Source: Janthinobacterium lividum (GTDB taxonomy: Bacteria > Pseudomonadota > Gammaproteobacteria > Steroidobacterales > Steroidobacteraceae). Taken from it: DNA of 13,831 nucleotides. The position numbers and the translations under genes were made by a program. The notes under the pieces were generated by a model. It searched no databases, had not been told where the DNA came from, and saw nothing but the letters and a program-made list of their open reading frames with translations. Location of the stretch: the NCBI GenBank assembly GCA_943327025.2, contig CALPVO020000024.1, positions 1 through 13,831 on the forward strand. Direction: 5' to 3'. Shown piece after piece: positions 6,583-13,831 of the stretch. Numbering within the stretch: position 1 is the first letter of the stretch; each line of letters starts with the position of its first letter.

Positions 6583-7619
6583 GCGCTTGGCGGAACTACG
6601 CTCAGAAACAGCGCCAACCCATGGTGCAGGTGCCATTGGCGGCGACGTATCTCGCGGTTCGCCTTCTTCAGGAGCAGCCGGAAGCAGAGTCCTTGTTCGC
6701 AGACCTACTCAAGCATTTGCACACCGCTCTCGGCTCCTGTCCATCGCGGGAGTCCTCGTTTGTCAAAACCGTGGAGGCCGCGCGTCGCGCGGCCATCCCG
6801 TTGGACCGCAACGACCTCGACTGCTTGTTTGCTGCTGGTGCACTGGCCGATGGCAGCGTGAAAAATCGCGCGTTCCGCTGCGAGAACCCGTTGTTAGGGC
6901 TGGGCTACCTCGACCTCGAGCGGAACAGTTACGTTGCCACTCTCGCAGACCGCAACCGGCGAGACCATCCGCCGCAGCACACCTTTCTGCCGCCCGGTGG
7001 GTTCGAGAAACTGCAGCCAGTGCTGGCGCAAACGCCGCAGCCGCTGTGCGGTCTCGTTACGCATGAAGCTTCCCCCTCATTGCTGGCGCTGGATTTCAGC
7101 GCGGAATGGCTGGAAGCCACGCGCCAGAGCCTTGAACAAGCCATCACGTCAGCCGATGGCCTCAAGGTGGAATGTCGGCTCTACGTGCGTAGCGTCCCTA
7201 CCCGCACGGAAAAAAACTACAAGGCGCACTCCACGGCAAGCCTCGCTGTGCAACCACTGGCCGCAGGAATTTTTTCATTAGTGCAGCCCTCCCCAGAATG
7301 GCTGATGGGACTGCATGCTTGTTCCCTGCAAGGAGCGTGGGTATCTCTCGACTGCCCAGTCTTCCGCATGGTGTGCCGTGTGCCGGACATCTCCGCGCCC
7401 TCGGGGCTGGTTCCGGCCATCGGCTTTTCTCCACACCACTGGTTCCTGCAATGTTTGGGCATTCCGAATCACTGCTGCGCCTACATTCCCAACAAATGGA
7501 TGGAGCCGCTGACCCAACGCTTCTGGTGGTTCGCCGCCACCGAACCAATCATCTGGCTGGTAAACACCGGTGCATTTAAATCTGAACCGCCCCCCGCTGA
7601 AGGAATGCTGCGCTCATGA
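6579..7619 (+). CDS. Retron operon protein C, unknown function, paralogue of protein A
   Basis: This 346-residue protein has no recognised family, signal peptide or clear membrane span. It overlaps the RT stop and the MoxR start by 4 nt each (ATGA), so it should be made in step with both. It is a distant paralogue of protein A: the block at residues 225-271 aligns without gaps with A 224-270, sharing GI(F/Y), LHA, W and M..RVP, and both proteins have almost the same length and residue numbering at that block. C differs by a Trp/Cys-rich C-terminus (PHHWFLQCLGIPNHCCAYIP, then FWWFAATEPIIW) that A lacks. In MoxR-VWA conflict systems the ATPase/VWA pair is known to work with variable third partners; C is the obvious candidate here. 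That role is inferred from position only. Confidence 0.85.
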   Translation: MSAWRNYAQKQRQPMVQVPLAATYLAVRLLQEQPEAESLFADLLKHLHTALGSCPSRESSFVKTVEAARRAAIPLDRNDLDCLFAAGALADGSVKNRAFRCENPLLGLGYLDLERNSYVATLADRNRRDHPPQHTFLPPGGFEKLQPVLAQTPQPLCGLVTHEASPSLLALDFSAEWLEATRQSLEQAITSADGLKVECRLYVRSVPTRTEKNYKAHSTASLAVQPLAAGIFSLVQPSPEWLMGLHACSLQGAWVSLDCPVFRMVCRVPDISAPSGLVPAIGFSPHHWFLQCLGIPNHCCAYIPNKWMEPLTQRFWWFAATEPIIWLVNTGAFKSEPPPAEGMLRS

Positions 7620-8602
7620 AACCGTCCCGCCTCGACACGGTCCTGGAATCTTTGCTCGACCAGCGCTGGCCGTCTTTCATCTGGGGCCCGCCGGGCGTCG
7701 GCAAAAGCTCGTTGGTGCACGCTATTGCGCGCCGTCGTTCGCTGCCCGTCGTGGACCTGCGCGCATCCCTGCTGGACCCAACGGACTTACGGGGCATCCC
7801 GGCCATTCAGGATGGGCAGGCCGTGTGGTGCCCACCGGCGTTTCTGCCGCGCGCGGACCGCCCACCCGGCATTCTGTTTCTCGATGAAATCAATGCAGCG
7901 CCGCCAATGGTGCAGGCCAGCTTGTACCAGCTGGTGCTCGATCGCCGCGTCGGCGAATACGAACTCCCCGATGGTTGGTGGATTGTTGCCGCCGGCAACC
8001 GCGCGCAAGATCGCGCCGTCACCTTCCGCATGTCTAGTGCGTTGGCGAACCGCTTCGTGCACTTGCAGTTCGAAACCGACATCGACGACTGGCGGGCGTG
8101 GGCGCTTGCCAACAGCATCACGCCGTTGGTCGTTGGCTTCCTCGGCGTACGTCCGGCGCTGCTGCAAGAAGAGCCCGGCGACAGTGCTGCGTTCGCCACG
8201 CCACGCTCCTGGGAAATGGTCTCGGACGTGGTGAAGCGCTTCGGCAGTGTGGCGCAATGCCGGGATGTGTTGCCCGGCATCATCGGCGAAGGCGCTGCCG
8301 TGGAATTCGTGAAATTCGCGAAGCAAGCTTTGCACGAAGACCAGCTACGGGCCTTGGTGGCAAATCCTGAAGATGCTGCGCTACCCAAGGGCCTCGATGG
8401 AATTTATGTTGTCACGTCCTGGTTTGCGTACCACGGTAAAGACCCTGCTGTGGCAAAGGCCGCAGCGGGTTTACTCGGCCGTCTGCCGCCGGAATTCGCG
8501 GTGGTCATGGCGCGTGACATGCTGAAGGCCAGCCCGGCTTTCGCTCGTGAGCCCGGATACAAAGCCTTCTTGAAGAGCCATGGCCAACTCCTTCTCGGCT
8601 GA
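7616..8602 (+). CDS. MoxR-family AAA+ ATPase
   Basis: The 328-residue product is a MoxR-type AAA+ ATPase (COG0714). Walker A is GPPGVGKS at residues 24-31, Walker B ILFLDE at 86-91 (Asp90, Glu91), sensor 1 is Asn128 in VAAGNRAQD, and the SSALANRFVHL segment (140-150) holds the arginine-finger candidate Arg146. MoxR ATPases act as cytosolic chaperones, generally remodelling a partner through a VWA-domain protein encoded next door. That partner follows here, overlapping by 23 nt. AGGA at 7601-7604, about 11 nt upstream of ATG 7616, is a good ribosome site, and the start overlaps the previous stop. In a retron operon it is likely the energy-using part of the effector; this is inference. Family assignment is secure. 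Confidence 0.95.
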   Translation: MKPSRLDTVLESLLDQRWPSFIWGPPGVGKSSLVHAIARRRSLPVVDLRASLLDPTDLRGIPAIQDGQAVWCPPAFLPRADRPPGILFLDEINAAPPMVQASLYQLVLDRRVGEYELPDGWWIVAAGNRAQDRAVTFRMSSALANRFVHLQFETDIDDWRAWALANSITPLVVGFLGVRPALLQEEPGDSAAFATPRSWEMVSDVVKRFGSVAQCRDVLPGIIGEGAAVEFVKFAKQALHEDQLRALVANPEDAALPKGLDGIYVVTSWFAYHGKDPAVAKAAAGLLGRLPPEFAVVMARDMLKASPAFAREPGYKAFLKSHGQLLLG

Positions 8603-9794
8603 GGCAGTCGCGCTGCAGGTGCAGCGTGCACGCATTCGGCTAGCGCTGTCGAAGCCGTTTCTCGCATCCGCCGTGCTGCGGCTGCCGCTGGTGCCCGTTC
8701 AAGGTTCCAAATGGTGTTCCACCGCCGCTACTGACGGCTACCACCTCTTCTACAATCCGAAATGGGTAAGCGGGCTTTCCTCTTTCGAAACCCGTGGCCT
8801 ACTTGCGCATGAAGTGATGCACGTGGTGTTTGGCCACGGTGAACGTCGACAGAGCCGCCAGCCACGTCGCTGGAACATCGCCTGCGACCACGCCATTAAC
8901 CTGATGTTGCTTGAGCAGGGCTTCCGCCTCCCTGCAGATGGCATGGCCGATGCCAACTATGCCGGCCTGACGGCCGAACAAATCTACGAACAGTTGCCGG
9001 AAGACGACGACGCAACCAGCCGCCGTACCCCGCATGGGGGAGATGTCGACTGCGAATCCGGGATAGTGCCGGACATCGGGGCGGACCTGATAAGCCCCGA
9101 CCACCCTGCGGTCCGCCCCTTAAGGGCCGCCGATGCGCCCGATATTGAACGGATGCGCGAAATCCGCGCCGAGTTGGCAGCCGAAATTGGCACGAAACTT
9201 CAAGGTTCCGCCGCCGGGGCGTTCCAGCGCGAGCTTGGCGCTCTGCACCAGTCCCGTATCGATTGGCGCGCCCTACTGCGCGTATGGCTGACGGACCGAC
9301 TGAAGTCCGATTGGTCCAGCTTTCCTTTCAGCAAGAAGCATCTACATCGCGGCTTGTTCCTGCCATCGCTCGGGGTGGAAGCCCCGCGCGAAGTGGTGTT
9401 CGCCATTGATACCTCGGGCTCCATGGATGACCAAACGTTGGCTAAGCTGCTCGGCGAGCTAAGGGCGTTTCGCGAAGCGTTTCCGTGCCGCGTTACCTTG
9501 CTACAGGCGGACGCTGCCATCCAGGAAGTGCGGGTATTTGAAGCCATGGACGGTGTTGAGGTGCCGCAACGCATGGCGATGAAGGGCCGCGGGGGGACGG
9601 ACTTCCGACCGGTGTTTGAGTGGGTGGCACGGGAAGCCCCGGACGCTGTACTGCTTTATGCTACGGACGGATTCGGCGCCTTTCCACAAGGGGCTCCGCC
9701 ATCGCCGGTGCTGTGGCTTTTGACCACACCGCACGTCGAGGCCAAGAAAATTCCTTTCGGTGCCTGTGTGGAAATTCCGGCAGCTACGACCTAG
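8580..9794 (+). CDS. COG3864-type protein: zincin-like HExxH domain plus C-terminal VWA-like domain
   Basis: The 404-residue protein joins a putative metallopeptidase domain (DUF2201 N-terminal type) to a VWA-like domain. Residues 77-86 read HEVMHVVFGH, an HExxH zinc motif with a further His, followed by RRWNIACDHAINLML, typical of the family. The VWA domain carries an intact MIDAS: DTSGSM at 277-282, Thr340 in GGTDFRP and Asp363 in YATDG. An acidic linker (about 138-190) separates the two. Family members are nearly always paired with a MoxR ATPase, as here. It may be a protease, or a metal-binding client/adaptor; peptidase activity is not proven for the family as far as I know. ATG 8580 is preceded by GAAGAG. 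It is the last gene of the block. No signal peptide or membrane segment, so cytosolic. Confidence 0.93.
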   Translation: MANSFSAEAVALQVQRARIRLALSKPFLASAVLRLPLVPVQGSKWCSTAATDGYHLFYNPKWVSGLSSFETRGLLAHEVMHVVFGHGERRQSRQPRRWNIACDHAINLMLLEQGFRLPADGMADANYAGLTAEQIYEQLPEDDDATSRRTPHGGDVDCESGIVPDIGADLISPDHPAVRPLRAADAPDIERMREIRAELAAEIGTKLQGSAAGAFQRELGALHQSRIDWRALLRVWLTDRLKSDWSSFPFSKKHLHRGLFLPSLGVEAPREVVFAIDTSGSMDDQTLAKLLGELRAFREAFPCRVTLLQADAAIQEVRVFEAMDGVEVPQRMAMKGRGGTDFRPVFEWVAREAPDAVLLYATDGFGAFPQGAPPSPVLWLLTTPHVEAKKIPFGACVEIPAATT

Positions 9795-9800
9795 CAGCGT

Positions 9801-9847
9801 CAAGAGCTAACACGGCTGCACTGGCATTAGCGCCGCCGATGCTCTTG
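9801..9847. repeat. Weak inverted repeat between convergent genes
   Basis: CAAGAGC (9801-9807) and GCTCTTG (9841-9847) flank 33 nt within the 93-bp gap between the VWA gene and the EamA gene stop codons. It could be part of a two-way termination region, but there is no T-run on either side and 7 bp may be chance. I see nothing else in this gap. Confidence 0.25.
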
Positions 9848-9887
9848 GCTACAGCAGGTGGCTGGTGCAAATTCACGACTGCTCGCG

Positions 9888-10781
9888 TCATGAGGAGCGT
9901 GGCGGCCGCCCGATGTTCACGCGCCCCATGAAACTCGTGGCAATGCCACCACTACCAATGATGAGCGCGATGCCAAGCCACGCTGCCAGCCCCGGATGTT
10001 CGTGCCACCAGAGCATGCCAATGAGTGTCGTGAAGACAATCTGCGCATAGCCCAGCAGCGAAACCAGCAACGCGTGCCCTTGCTCATAGGCAAACGTTAG
10101 AAACACTTGCCCGAGAGCGCCCACCAGGCCCATGGCAAGAACGCTCAGGCTGGCTTTCCAACTGAGTTCACCGGGGTGGCTGGACACGTATCCGGGAGTT
10201 GCAGCGAGCATGACGAACAAGGAAAACCACGCCACGGTTCGCCACGCCGGCTCGTTCAAGCGAGCCAGAGTGCGTATATGCATAGCTGCTGCGACTGTCA
10301 TGAACGCAGAGAGGAGGGCGGCCGCTACGCCTAGCCACTGCGTGGAACTGAAGCTGGGCTGTACCAGCAACAAGACGCCGACGAAGCCTGCGCCCAAAGT
10401 GGCTAACACCAGCAAAGACGGACGCTGTCTTGCTTGGATCAACATCACGGCCGCCAGCAGCAAAGGCGAGGTATAGATTAGCGTGATGGCCGAAGCCAAG
10501 GGCAGCAAGACGACGGCGCCGAAATAAGCAAAAACGCCAACGATACCGATGACGCCGCGCAATAGCTGCGCCTTCCAATGCACGGTCTTCATGGAACTTC
10601 CATGAAAGTGCAGCACCGACATGGCGAGCAACCACGCGATGATGCCGCGATAGAACACCGCTTGCGTAAATGGCACGCCGAGTTGCATGCAAACCTTCAC
10701 CAGTGCCGACATCACCGCAAAGGACAGGCTGGAGGCCAGCATCCAGAGGGACGAGCGCAGGGTGCTTGAAGCAACAGTCAT
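9888..10781 (-). CDS. EamA/DMT superfamily permease
   Basis: From ATG 10781 this encodes 297 residues with about ten hydrophobic segments arranged as two EamA repeats. The start region (SSLWMLASSLSFAVMSALVK), the YRGIIAWLLAMS segment, FGAVVLLPLASAITLIYTSP and, in the second half, LGQVFLTFAYEQGHALLVSL are typical of drug/metabolite transporters of this superfamily. It sits in the inner membrane and probably exports a small metabolite; the substrate is not predictable. The frame is open to an upstream ATG at 10871, but that would overlap the preceding SDR gene by 62 nt and add a non-family stretch, so I chose 10781, 28 nt after the SDR stop. Likely the last gene of the SDR operon. Confidence 0.92.
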   Translation of the reverse strand: MTVASSTLRSSLWMLASSLSFAVMSALVKVCMQLGVPFTQAVFYRGIIAWLLAMSVLHFHGSSMKTVHWKAQLLRGVIGIVGVFAYFGAVVLLPLASAITLIYTSPLLLAAVMLIQARQRPSLLVLATLGAGFVGVLLLVQPSFSSTQWLGVAAALLSAFMTVAAAMHIRTLARLNEPAWRTVAWFSLFVMLAATPGYVSSHPGELSWKASLSVLAMGLVGALGQVFLTFAYEQGHALLVSLLGYAQIVFTTLIGMLWWHEHPGLAAWLGIALIIGSGGIATSFMGRVNIGRPPRSS

Positions 10782-10809
10782 CGAACGACAGCTCGCGTGG
10801 ACAGCAAAA

Positions 10810-11547
10810 TCACAGTTCGACGCAGCCGCCATCCACGAACAAATCGACGCCGTTGATATAGCTGGCGTCACTCGACGCCAGGAACAGCACCGCTCTCGCC
10901 ATCTCTTCAGGCTCCGCCACGCGTTTCATTGGCACATTGTTGCGCATCATCTCGAGCATGGCGGCTTGTTGTTCGGGGGTGGTGCCGCGCCGGAAGATTT
11001 CGGTATCGGTTGGGCCTGGGCTCATCAGGTTCACGCGAATCTTGCGGGGTAGCAGTTCAACACCAAGAATGCGCGCCGCCGCGCGCAGGCCAGCCTTGGC
11101 AGCGGCATAGACCGTGTTGCCAGCTAGCGGCAGCACCGACCCGATGGAACCGGTGATGACCACGGCGCCGCCGTCGTTCATGAGTGGAGCGGCGGACTGT
11201 ACGGCAAAGAAGATGCCGCGGAGGTTCACTGCGTGCACCTCATCCCAGAAGTCTTCTGTCACCTGCTCCAGCGTAGCGAAGCCGCCCACGCCGGCATTGG
11301 CGAACAGCACGTCAATGTTGCCGAGTTCCTGCTGAATGCGCTGCAAGGCCGACCGCGTGACTGTTACATCCGCCACATCGGCACGCAGCGCCAGCAAGCC
11401 GTGTTCCGCCGCTACCGCCGCGAGCGTGGCCTCGTTACGGCCGGTGACAGCGACCCGCGCTCCCTCCGCCTGAAACGCCTTGGCAGCGGCGAGGCCAATG
11501 CCGCTGTTGCCGCCGAGCACGACGACGGTCTTTCCTGAAAAACGCAT
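10810..11547 (-). CDS. SDR-family oxidoreductase
   Basis: From ATG 11547 this is 245 residues, the classical short-chain dehydrogenase length. The nucleotide-binding loop is GGNSGIG (12-18), NAG lies at 84-86, Asn108 and the Ser134-Tyr147-Lys151 catalytic set have the classical spacing, and PGPTDTEI follows in the cofactor/substrate loop; the C-terminus ends YINGVDLFVDGG. Arg37 after the second strand (VTGRN) suggests NADP(H) preference. It would reduce or oxidise a carbonyl/alcohol substrate in the cytoplasm; the substrate is unknown. AGGA lies 8 nt before ATG 11547, which decided the start. An in-frame ATG at 11577 overlaps the gltS stop as ATGA and would add ten residues; coupling from there is possible. 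Confidence 0.95.
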   Translation of the reverse strand: MRFSGKTVVVLGGNSGIGLAAAKAFQAEGARVAVTGRNEATLAAVAAEHGLLALRADVADVTVTRSALQRIQQELGNIDVLFANAGVGGFATLEQVTEDFWDEVHAVNLRGIFFAVQSAAPLMNDGGAVVITGSIGSVLPLAGNTVYAAAKAGLRAAARILGVELLPRKIRVNLMSPGPTDTEIFRRGTTPEQQAAMLEMMRNNVPMKRVAEPEEMARAVLFLASSDASYINGVDLFVDGGCVEL

Positions 11548-11573
11548 GAGAATTTCCTGAGAAACGTCGGGGC

Positions 11574-12788
11574 TCATCGCCAGTTGAGGAAGCCGGTGAT
11601 GATGACGGCATTGGCGAAATCGATGAAGAACGCGCCTACCAGTGGAGCGACGAGAAAAGCGCGAGGCGCCGGTCCGTACTGGTCGGTGACGGTGCGCATG
11701 ACCGCCATGGCGTTGGCGGTGGTGCCGAGCATGAAGCCGGTGAAACCGCCGGCCATGACGGCGGCATCGTAGTCGCGCCCCATGAGGCGCGGCACCAGCC
11801 AGCGTGCCACCAGCACCACCAACAGCGTTTGGGCAGCCAAGTTCGCTAGCAGCGGCGCGGCGAGGCCCGCCAGCTTGCCCAGCTCCAGAGTCATGAGCGC
11901 CATGGCCATAAACAGCGGCAGTGCAAGGCTGCCGAAAGTTTCAATGGCGGGCAGCGGCAAGCGCCAACCGATGGCGTCGGCGACATTGCGCACCACGGCG
12001 GCCACCAGCATGGCTCCTACATAGGCCGGCAAAGTGATGCCCACGGCTTTGAACCCAGCGCCGACGAACGTGCCAACCCACATGACCGTCAACACCAAAA
12101 GGATGGCCTGCATGGCGGATTGGGTAGTGGTTGGGGCTAGGGAAGTGGGCGCCGCTTGGGCTGCCGGCGTGGTGTCGGACGCCGCTGGTAGTTCACTTGG
12201 AACACCCCGCGCAGGCGCTCCGCTCGCCGCTGCGCGGTTTTGGTCGCGCAACACCGCGCCCACCACCGGCCCACCGACCAGTCCGCCCAACACGATGCCG
12301 CCCATGGCGGCAATGATGCCGACCGCCTCCGCTCCGGAAACGCCGGCTTGCTCGAAGGCCGGGGCGAAAGCCAGCGCAGTCGCCGGACCACCGGCCAAGG
12401 TGACGGTGCTGGTAAGCACGCCGAACAGCGGCGGCAAGCCGAGTGCCTTGGCAATGCCCATTCCGAGCAAGCCCTGGGCGGCCGCCAGCAAGGTGGCCAG
12501 CCCGAGGAACAGCAGCACCTGTCGCCCGCCGGCTCGCAGTAGGGGCAGGCTAGCGCCGAAACCCAGCGTGGTGAAGAAGGCCACGAGCAGCGGCGATTTG
12601 AGCGCGCTGTCGAAAACCGGCGTTGCCAGCCCGGCCTTCGGCAACAGCAATACGGTCACCGCAACCGCCAATCCGCCGAGGACAGCGGCCGGGAGGTGCA
12701 GGCGGGCCAGCGCCGGCAGGGCGCGGCGGAAGCCTTCGCCGGCGAACAAGGCAAGGCCGGCGACGGTCAGCGTTTGTATGGCATCCAT
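11574..12788 (-). CDS. gltS: GltS-type sodium/glutamate symporter family protein
   Basis: The 404-residue product is a polytopic inner-membrane protein with two inverted halves, as in GltS. Family marks include the N-terminal MDAIQTLTVAGLALFAGE, FTTLGFGASLPLLRAGGRQV, and a reentrant-loop motif in TVTLAGGPATALAFAP; the second half has MALMTLELGKLAGLAAPLL and GGFTGFMLGTTANAMAVMRT, the latter highly typical. A low-complexity Ala/Pro/Thr linker (about residues 180-222) joins the halves. GltS takes up glutamate with sodium. The first loop reads GGPATA where I expect GGHGTA, so substrate preference may differ from E. coli GltS. It follows the M1 gene by 35 nt, with a hairpin (12789-12812) just before the ATG. 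Confidence 0.9.
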   Translation of the reverse strand: MDAIQTLTVAGLALFAGEGFRRALPALARLHLPAAVLGGLAVAVTVLLLPKAGLATPVFDSALKSPLLVAFFTTLGFGASLPLLRAGGRQVLLFLGLATLLAAAQGLLGMGIAKALGLPPLFGVLTSTVTLAGGPATALAFAPAFEQAGVSGAEAVGIIAAMGGIVLGGLVGGPVVGAVLRDQNRAAASGAPARGVPSELPAASDTTPAAQAAPTSLAPTTTQSAMQAILLVLTVMWVGTFVGAGFKAVGITLPAYVGAMLVAAVVRNVADAIGWRLPLPAIETFGSLALPLFMAMALMTLELGKLAGLAAPLLANLAAQTLLVVLVARWLVPRLMGRDYDAAVMAGGFTGFMLGTTANAMAVMRTVTDQYGPAPRAFLVAPLVGAFFIDFANAVIITGFLNWR

Positions 12789-12812
12789 TCCCGGGATGTT
12801 ACCGCCCCGGGA
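12789..12812 (-). promoter_or_regulatory. Inverted repeat directly upstream of the gltS-like start codon
   Basis: TCCCGGG (12789-12795) and CCCGGGA (12806-12812) form a perfect 7-bp, GC-only-core stem with a 10-nt loop in the 35-bp gap after the M1 gene stop. On the minus strand it abuts the gltS-like ATG, so as RNA it would cover the usual ribosome-binding region. It lacks a T-run. It could modulate translation or mark the 3' end of the M1 gene; either is speculative. Confidence 0.4.
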
Positions 12813-12823
12813 GTGGGTGTGGG

Positions 12824-13831
12824 CTATTCCACCTTCGTCAGATTATCTTCCGAGTTGCGGTCGATCCACTTGTTGTAGGGGTCGATCCCCGCGAACTTCG
12901 GTCGCTGCGCGGAAAGCAGGACGACTTGCTGCGTGCCAGTCCGTACTGCGTGGCGCTCGAGCAGCAGCACATCACGCTTGGTATAGCCCTTTTGTCCGGG
13001 CTCGACGGTAAATAGGCCGACATCGATGGTGGCTGCCAGCGCTGCGTCCGTCTCTTGGCCCTTGCCATCCGCATGAAACTTGCGGGCGTCGACAGTGAAC
13101 GTGGTTTCCCATTGGCCATCCGGTAAACGGCGGGTTTTGGCGGCTGTCGCCTTCAAGTCCACCAGCGTGATCTTCTCGAACAAGTCTTCAATCAATTCCT
13201 GGTGTGCGGGGCCCGCCTCGGCCTTGAACAGGGCGATGAGGTCCGAAGACTTCGGGTAGGGCGCAGCCTTAAAGGCATATTGTGCGAGAAGTTTCCGCAG
13301 CGCTCGGTTGACCGCCGCCTCGCCGATCTGGTCCTTCAGCAAGTACATCGCCAGCGAACCTTTGCGGTAATGAATGTACCCCTGGTTCTCCACACGGTTC
13401 AGCGGCAGCTCTTCCACCACTTCACCGCCACGCGAACGCAAATAGCGGTCGAGCTCGAATTTCAGGAACTTGCGAATTTGCTCCGGGCCGTACTTGTGTT
13501 CCATCACCATGATGGCCGAGTACTGCGACAGGGTTTCCACCAGCATGGACCCGCCCTGCATGTCGGCAGCAATCACCTGATGGCCCCACCATTGGTGGGC
13601 TACTTCGTGCGCGGTCACGTAAGTCACCATGTCGATTTTGTCTTCGTCACGGTAGTCGGCGATAAAGCCAATGCCTTCGGAAAACGGAATGGTGTTCGCG
13701 AAGCTCTGCGCGAAAGTAGCGTAGGCGGGAAATTCCAGAATGCGCACCTGCCGGAACTGGAAGGGGCTGAATTCACGGGTGAAATAGTCGAGCGAATCCT
13801 TCATGCCGGCGAGCATGCGGTCCACGTTCCA
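12824..13831 (-). CDS. M1-family aminopeptidase domain, C-terminal part (cut by window edge), likely of an ABC permease-M1 fusion
   Basis: The frame is open from the right edge to the TAA region at 12824, giving 335 residues of the C-terminal end. The zinc site HEVAHQWWGH is present, with the third ligand Glu twenty residues after the second His (MLVETLSQYSAIM). IHYRKGSLAMYLLKDQIGE and a beta-rich C-terminal tail (WETTFTVDARKFHADGKG) match the M1 proteins fused behind ABC-2 permease segments of about 1,200 residues, which are common in Gammaproteobacteria. The permease part would lie outside the window, so the fusion is inferred. Members cleave N-terminal residues from peptides, here probably on the outer face of the inner membrane. 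The gltS-like gene follows after 35 nt. Confidence 0.92.
   Translation of the reverse strand, partial: WNVDRMLAGMKDSLDYFTREFSPFQFRQVRILEFPAYATFAQSFANTIPFSEGIGFIADYRDEDKIDMVTYVTAHEVAHQWWGHQVIAADMQGGSMLVETLSQYSAIMVMEHKYGPEQIRKFLKFELDRYLRSRGGEVVEELPLNRVENQGYIHYRKGSLAMYLLKDQIGEAAVNRALRKLLAQYAFKAAPYPKSSDLIALFKAEAGPAHQELIEDLFEKITLVDLKATAAKTRRLPDGQWETTFTVDARKFHADGKGQETDAALAATIDVGLFTVEPGQKGYTKRDVLLLERHAVRTGTQQVVLLSAQRPKFAGIDPYNKWIDRNSEDNLTKVE

Noticed and set aside
2182..7619. SWIM zinc-finger motif (CxC...CxH) in proteins A or C, as in another retron/MoxR association
   Set aside because: Cysteines are present in C (for example NHCC) but not in the SWIM arrangement.
2182..9794. Genomic island with integrase or tRNA attachment site
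   Set aside because: No integrase, transposase, tRNA or matching end repeats are visible in either boundary gap.
9795..9887. Intrinsic terminator between the VWA and EamA genes
   Set aside because: No GC-rich stem followed by a T-run on either strand; only a long-loop 7-bp inverted repeat.
10782..10871. Upstream start for the EamA permease
   Set aside because: It would overlap the SDR gene by 62 nt and add about 30 residues not seen in the family.
12034..13011. Long plus-strand frame (325 codons) opposite gltS and the M1 gene
   Set aside because: Composition is low-complexity Ala/Pro/Ser/Arg and it crosses two well-supported minus-strand genes.

Overview
The window looks like the chromosome of a GC-rich Gammaproteobacterium. 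Xanthomonadales/Lysobacterales is my best guess, because an M1 aminopeptidase of the type fused to ABC-2 permeases and a divergent GltS are familiar there; this is low confidence. Ordinary minus-strand genes lie on both sides of a plus-strand block at about 2150-9794 that looks like a defence-type retron operon.

Left flank, minus strand: a DUF4236/SH3 membrane-anchored protein (2064-1483), an unrecognised membrane-anchored protein (1470-670) and the first half of a class I/II PLP aminotransferase (636-1, cut by the window edge). The genes are closely spaced and could form one operon.

Central block, plus strand: unknown protein A (2182-3228); a retron-like msr-msd noncoding RNA (3267-3460); a 1037-residue protein whose last ~290 residues are a retron-class reverse transcriptase and whose first ~745 residues are unrecognised (3469-6582); protein C (6579-7619), a distant paralogue of A; a MoxR-type AAA+ ATPase (7616-8602); and a COG3864-type protein with a zincin-like HExxH domain and a VWA domain (8580-9794). 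The last four reading frames overlap by 4, 4 and 23 nt, so they are probably translationally coupled. The ncRNA call rests on four things: a 14-bp a1/a2 inverted repeat with a G just inside a1, an msr hairpin with a TGTTTCG loop, a long msd hairpin, and an adjacent RT carrying both retron signatures (NAxxH and VTG). My working hypothesis is a tripartite retron: RT-msDNA as sensor, a MoxR-VWA module as ATP-driven effector, and A/C as paired adaptors. Gene A is bracketed by a ~25-bp near-exact direct repeat, and the RT ribosome binding site lies inside the a2 arm.

Right flank, minus strand: an M1 aminopeptidase C-terminal part (13831-12824, partial), gltS-like sodium/glutamate symporter (12788-11574), an SDR oxidoreductase (11547-10810) and an EamA/DMT permease (10781-9888), closely spaced. 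The 93-bp convergent gap 9795-9887 holds only a weak inverted repeat. I saw no tRNA, insertion sequence, integrase, CRISPR array or T-tailed terminator. No gene-free stretch exceeds 300 bases.
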